Source: Actinomycetota bacterium (GTDB lineage Bacteria; Actinomycetota; Actinomycetes; Nanopelagicales; Nanopelagicaceae). From it: a stretch of DNA of 8,123 nucleotides. The notes under the pieces were generated by a model. That model saw nothing but the letters and a program-made list of their open reading frames with translations. It did no database searches and had not been told where the DNA came from. The stretch spans positions 1 through 8,123 of the forward strand of contig WLEM01000016.1 of the NCBI GenBank assembly GCA_009704285.1, written 5' to 3'. Below are positions 7,231 through 8,123 of this stretch, piece by piece. Position 1 is the first letter of the stretch. Every line of letters begins with the position of its first letter. The position numbers and the translations under genes were made by a program.

Positions 7231-7271
7231 AGGACTTAGACCCAAAAAAGATGGGGGTTAGTTGTGTGCTG

Positions 7272-7299
7272 ACCCTATCGGTGCAGGCTGAGCCTGCAA
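7272..7299 (-). promoter_or_regulatory. Candidate promoter of the binding-protein / importer operon
   Basis: On the minus strand a -35-like TTGCAG (7294-7299) is followed after 16 bp by TAGGGT (7272-7277), which fits the TAnnnT -10 pattern common for the main actinobacterial sigma factor. Transcription would begin near 7265, leaving a leader of about 45 bases with a short CCCCCATCTTTTTTGGG tract before the ribosome-binding site. The -35 match is only moderate, and I assigned it by eye. The location, in the only long gap of the window and upstream of the importer, supports it. Confidence 0.5.
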
Positions 7300-7307
7300 G
7301 ACAGGCT
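7282..7307. promoter_or_regulatory. Palindromic operator candidate with a third half-site
   Basis: TGCAGGCTGAGCCTGCA (7282-7298) is a perfect 8+1+8 palindrome placed in the spacer and -35 of the candidate promoter. A further CAGGCT copy lies at 7302-7307, so the half-site CAGGCT / AGCCTG occurs three times within 24 bp. The second and third copies also form a separate dyad, GAGCCTG-5-CAGGCTC (7290-7308). A repressor bound here would block the promoter. The regulator is not encoded in this window and its family cannot be told. If instead transcription from upstream reads through, the two dyads are mutually exclusive RNA hairpins. Confidence 0.5.
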
Positions 7308-7343
7308 CTCAACTTAGATTGATCACGATTTCTTTAGATTTCC

Positions 7344-7367
7344 TTAAACTCTAACTAGAGAGTTTAA
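7344..7367 (-). terminator. 9-bp-stem hairpin downstream of the first BMP gene; possible terminator
   Basis: TTAAACTCT (7344-7352) and AGAGTTTAA (7359-7367) pair perfectly around a 6-base loop, 15 bp after the stop codon of the upstream BMP gene. The stem is AT-rich and is followed in the transcript by GGAAATCT rather than a U-run, so termination would be weak at best. It may simply mark the 3' end of the upstream message. Confidence 0.4.
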
Positions 7368-7382
7368 ACTTTCCACCACTTT

Positions 7383-8123
7383 TTAAGAGCCGAGAAGGTT
7401 TTTAATCCGCCCAGCCTTTAAGTTTGCTGAGATAGCTTGGATTCGAGAGGAAAAAGCTGGGCCGCTGACTACTTTGACAGTAACACCGCCATCTTTGAGG
7501 TTATATCTGTGTCCATATATGCCTTTTTTTCCATCTAAGATTTCTAAAATATTTTTATCAGCTAATTCAGCTGCGATTATCTGTTCAACCGCCAGATCAA
7601 AACGTTTTTGGACCACTAGATACTGATTTTTCTTACCTGCTGAAAAATTCAAAAAGTACTGCTCAGGCAGTAAGCCTGAAATTAATATTGGGGTCGTTGG
7701 TCTATTGAGGCTGGCAATATTTGAGATCACCTCATCAGATTTTGACCAGGTTGAAAAGATTTGATCAATCCCAGCATTTACTTGAGCCTTTATTTCATTT
7801 TCAATATTTGTATCAAGTAATTTGCTACTCACCTTAACTTTAGAGTTACCGGCTGCAGCTCCCTTAATAAACACCGATGCGTTCTGCGCAGCACTTGGAT
7901 CTGATTTGTCTGCGATAAATCCAATTTTTCCACTTTTACTTCTCACCGCAAGGGCAGCACCGGCAAGATAAATCCCTTCATGGGTGGCAAATGAAAGGTT
8001 AGAAACATTTGTCATTGCCACAGACTCATCATCGATAATTGCAAATTGAGTATCTGGAAACTCATTTGAGATTCGATGAACTGTGTCGGCATAGGCTGCT
8101 CCAACGCAGATAATGAGTTGATA
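7383..8123 (-). CDS. Second BMP-family substrate-binding protein, N-terminus outside window (partial)
   Basis: The frame is open from the right window edge to the TAA at 7383, giving 246 visible residues; a GTG at 8021 is internal, because the 34 codons above it already carry family sequence (YQLIICVGAAYADTV, then FPDTQFAIIDDES). Next come the BMP motif NLSFATHEGIYLAGAALAV, the strand KIGFIAD, FIKGAAAG, a GIDQIFSTW segment at the ligand-cleft region, and a typical end with YNLKDGGVTVKV and ISANLKAGRIKNLL. It therefore belongs to the same family as the neighbouring binding protein but is clearly diverged from it: it has THEGIYLAG where the neighbour has DENSFLVGYLAAG. The signal peptide or lipobox and the first ligand-binding motif are outside the window. 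It probably binds a nucleoside or related solute and may share the downstream importer; a Med-like regulatory relative is an alternative. Confidence 0.85.
   Translation of the reverse strand, partial: YQLIICVGAAYADTVHRISNEFPDTQFAIIDDESVAMTNVSNLSFATHEGIYLAGAALAVRSKSGKIGFIADKSDPSAAQNASVFIKGAAAGNSKVKVSSKLLDTNIENEIKAQVNAGIDQIFSTWSKSDEVISNIASLNRPTTPILISGLLPEQYFLNFSAGKKNQYLVVQKRFDLAVEQIIAAELADKNILEILDGKKGIYGHRYNLKDGGVTVKVVSGPAFSSRIQAISANLKAGRIKNLLGS

Noticed and set aside
7243..7259. CCCCCATCTTTTTTGGG tract in the leader as an intrinsic terminator
   Set aside because: No stable GC stem precedes the T-run; only about four base pairs can form with flanking bases, so it is weak as a terminator. It may be part of the leader only.
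7220..7382. Purine-sensing riboswitch upstream of the nucleoside importer
   Set aside because: I could not find the conserved three-way junction and loop sequences of a purine riboswitch; the structured bases are simple dyads, partly upstream of the likely transcription start.
8019..8021. GTG at 8021 as the start of a short 212-residue upstream protein
   Set aside because: The same frame stays open to the window edge, and the 34 codons above it encode conserved BMP-family sequence, so the gene continues beyond 8123.
1..8123. Mobile element, phage, CRISPR or defence system
   Set aside because: No transposase, integrase, repeat-spacer array or direct repeats flanking inverted repeats are seen; all genes belong to one coherent salvage operon with similar base composition.

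Overview
The window looks like a chromosomal piece of a fairly AT-rich actinobacterium. That lineage call is inference. It rests on the adenosine deaminase N-terminus (HDHLDGGLRP), a family-typical nucleoside importer with a two-cysteine binding protein, a TAGGGT-type -10 box, and frequent GTG and TTG starts. A small-genome freshwater lineage of the acI/Nanopelagicales kind would fit, but I cannot prove it by reading.

Everything coding is on the minus strand, so the transcript reads from high to low coordinates. The order is: a BMP-family substrate-binding protein whose 5' end is off the window (7383-8123); a 163-bp regulatory gap; a second, complete BMP-family binding protein (6185-7219); a 74-77-bp gap with two perfect hairpins; a double-domain ABC ATPase (4614-6107); two permeases (3442-4617, 2186-3442); cytidine deaminase (1774-2160); thymidine/pyrimidine-nucleoside phosphorylase (482-1777); and the N-terminal half of adenosine deaminase (1-481), which runs off the left edge.

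The genes form one nucleoside salvage unit. The binding protein captures nucleosides outside the cell. The ATPase and the two permeases import them (the NupOPQ / RnsACD type of transporter). Cytidine deaminase turns cytidine into uridine, the phosphorylase releases base plus (deoxy)ribose-1-phosphate, and adenosine deaminase turns adenosine into inosine. From the ATPase down, most junctions overlap by 1-4 bp or abut, so they are probably translationally coupled.

The main non-coding signals lie at the two gaps around the binding-protein gene. Upstream is a candidate promoter (TTGCAG-16-TAGGGT) whose spacer holds a perfect 17-bp palindrome with a third half-site next to it, a good operator candidate. 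Downstream, two hairpins (7-bp and 14-bp stems) separate the binding-protein gene from the transporter core and are a plausible way to keep binding protein in excess. I see no mobile element, CRISPR array, tRNA/rRNA or exotic system. The salvage operon is a known type, and the points worth following up are its regulation, the tandem divergent binding proteins, and the apparently non-lipidated binding protein.
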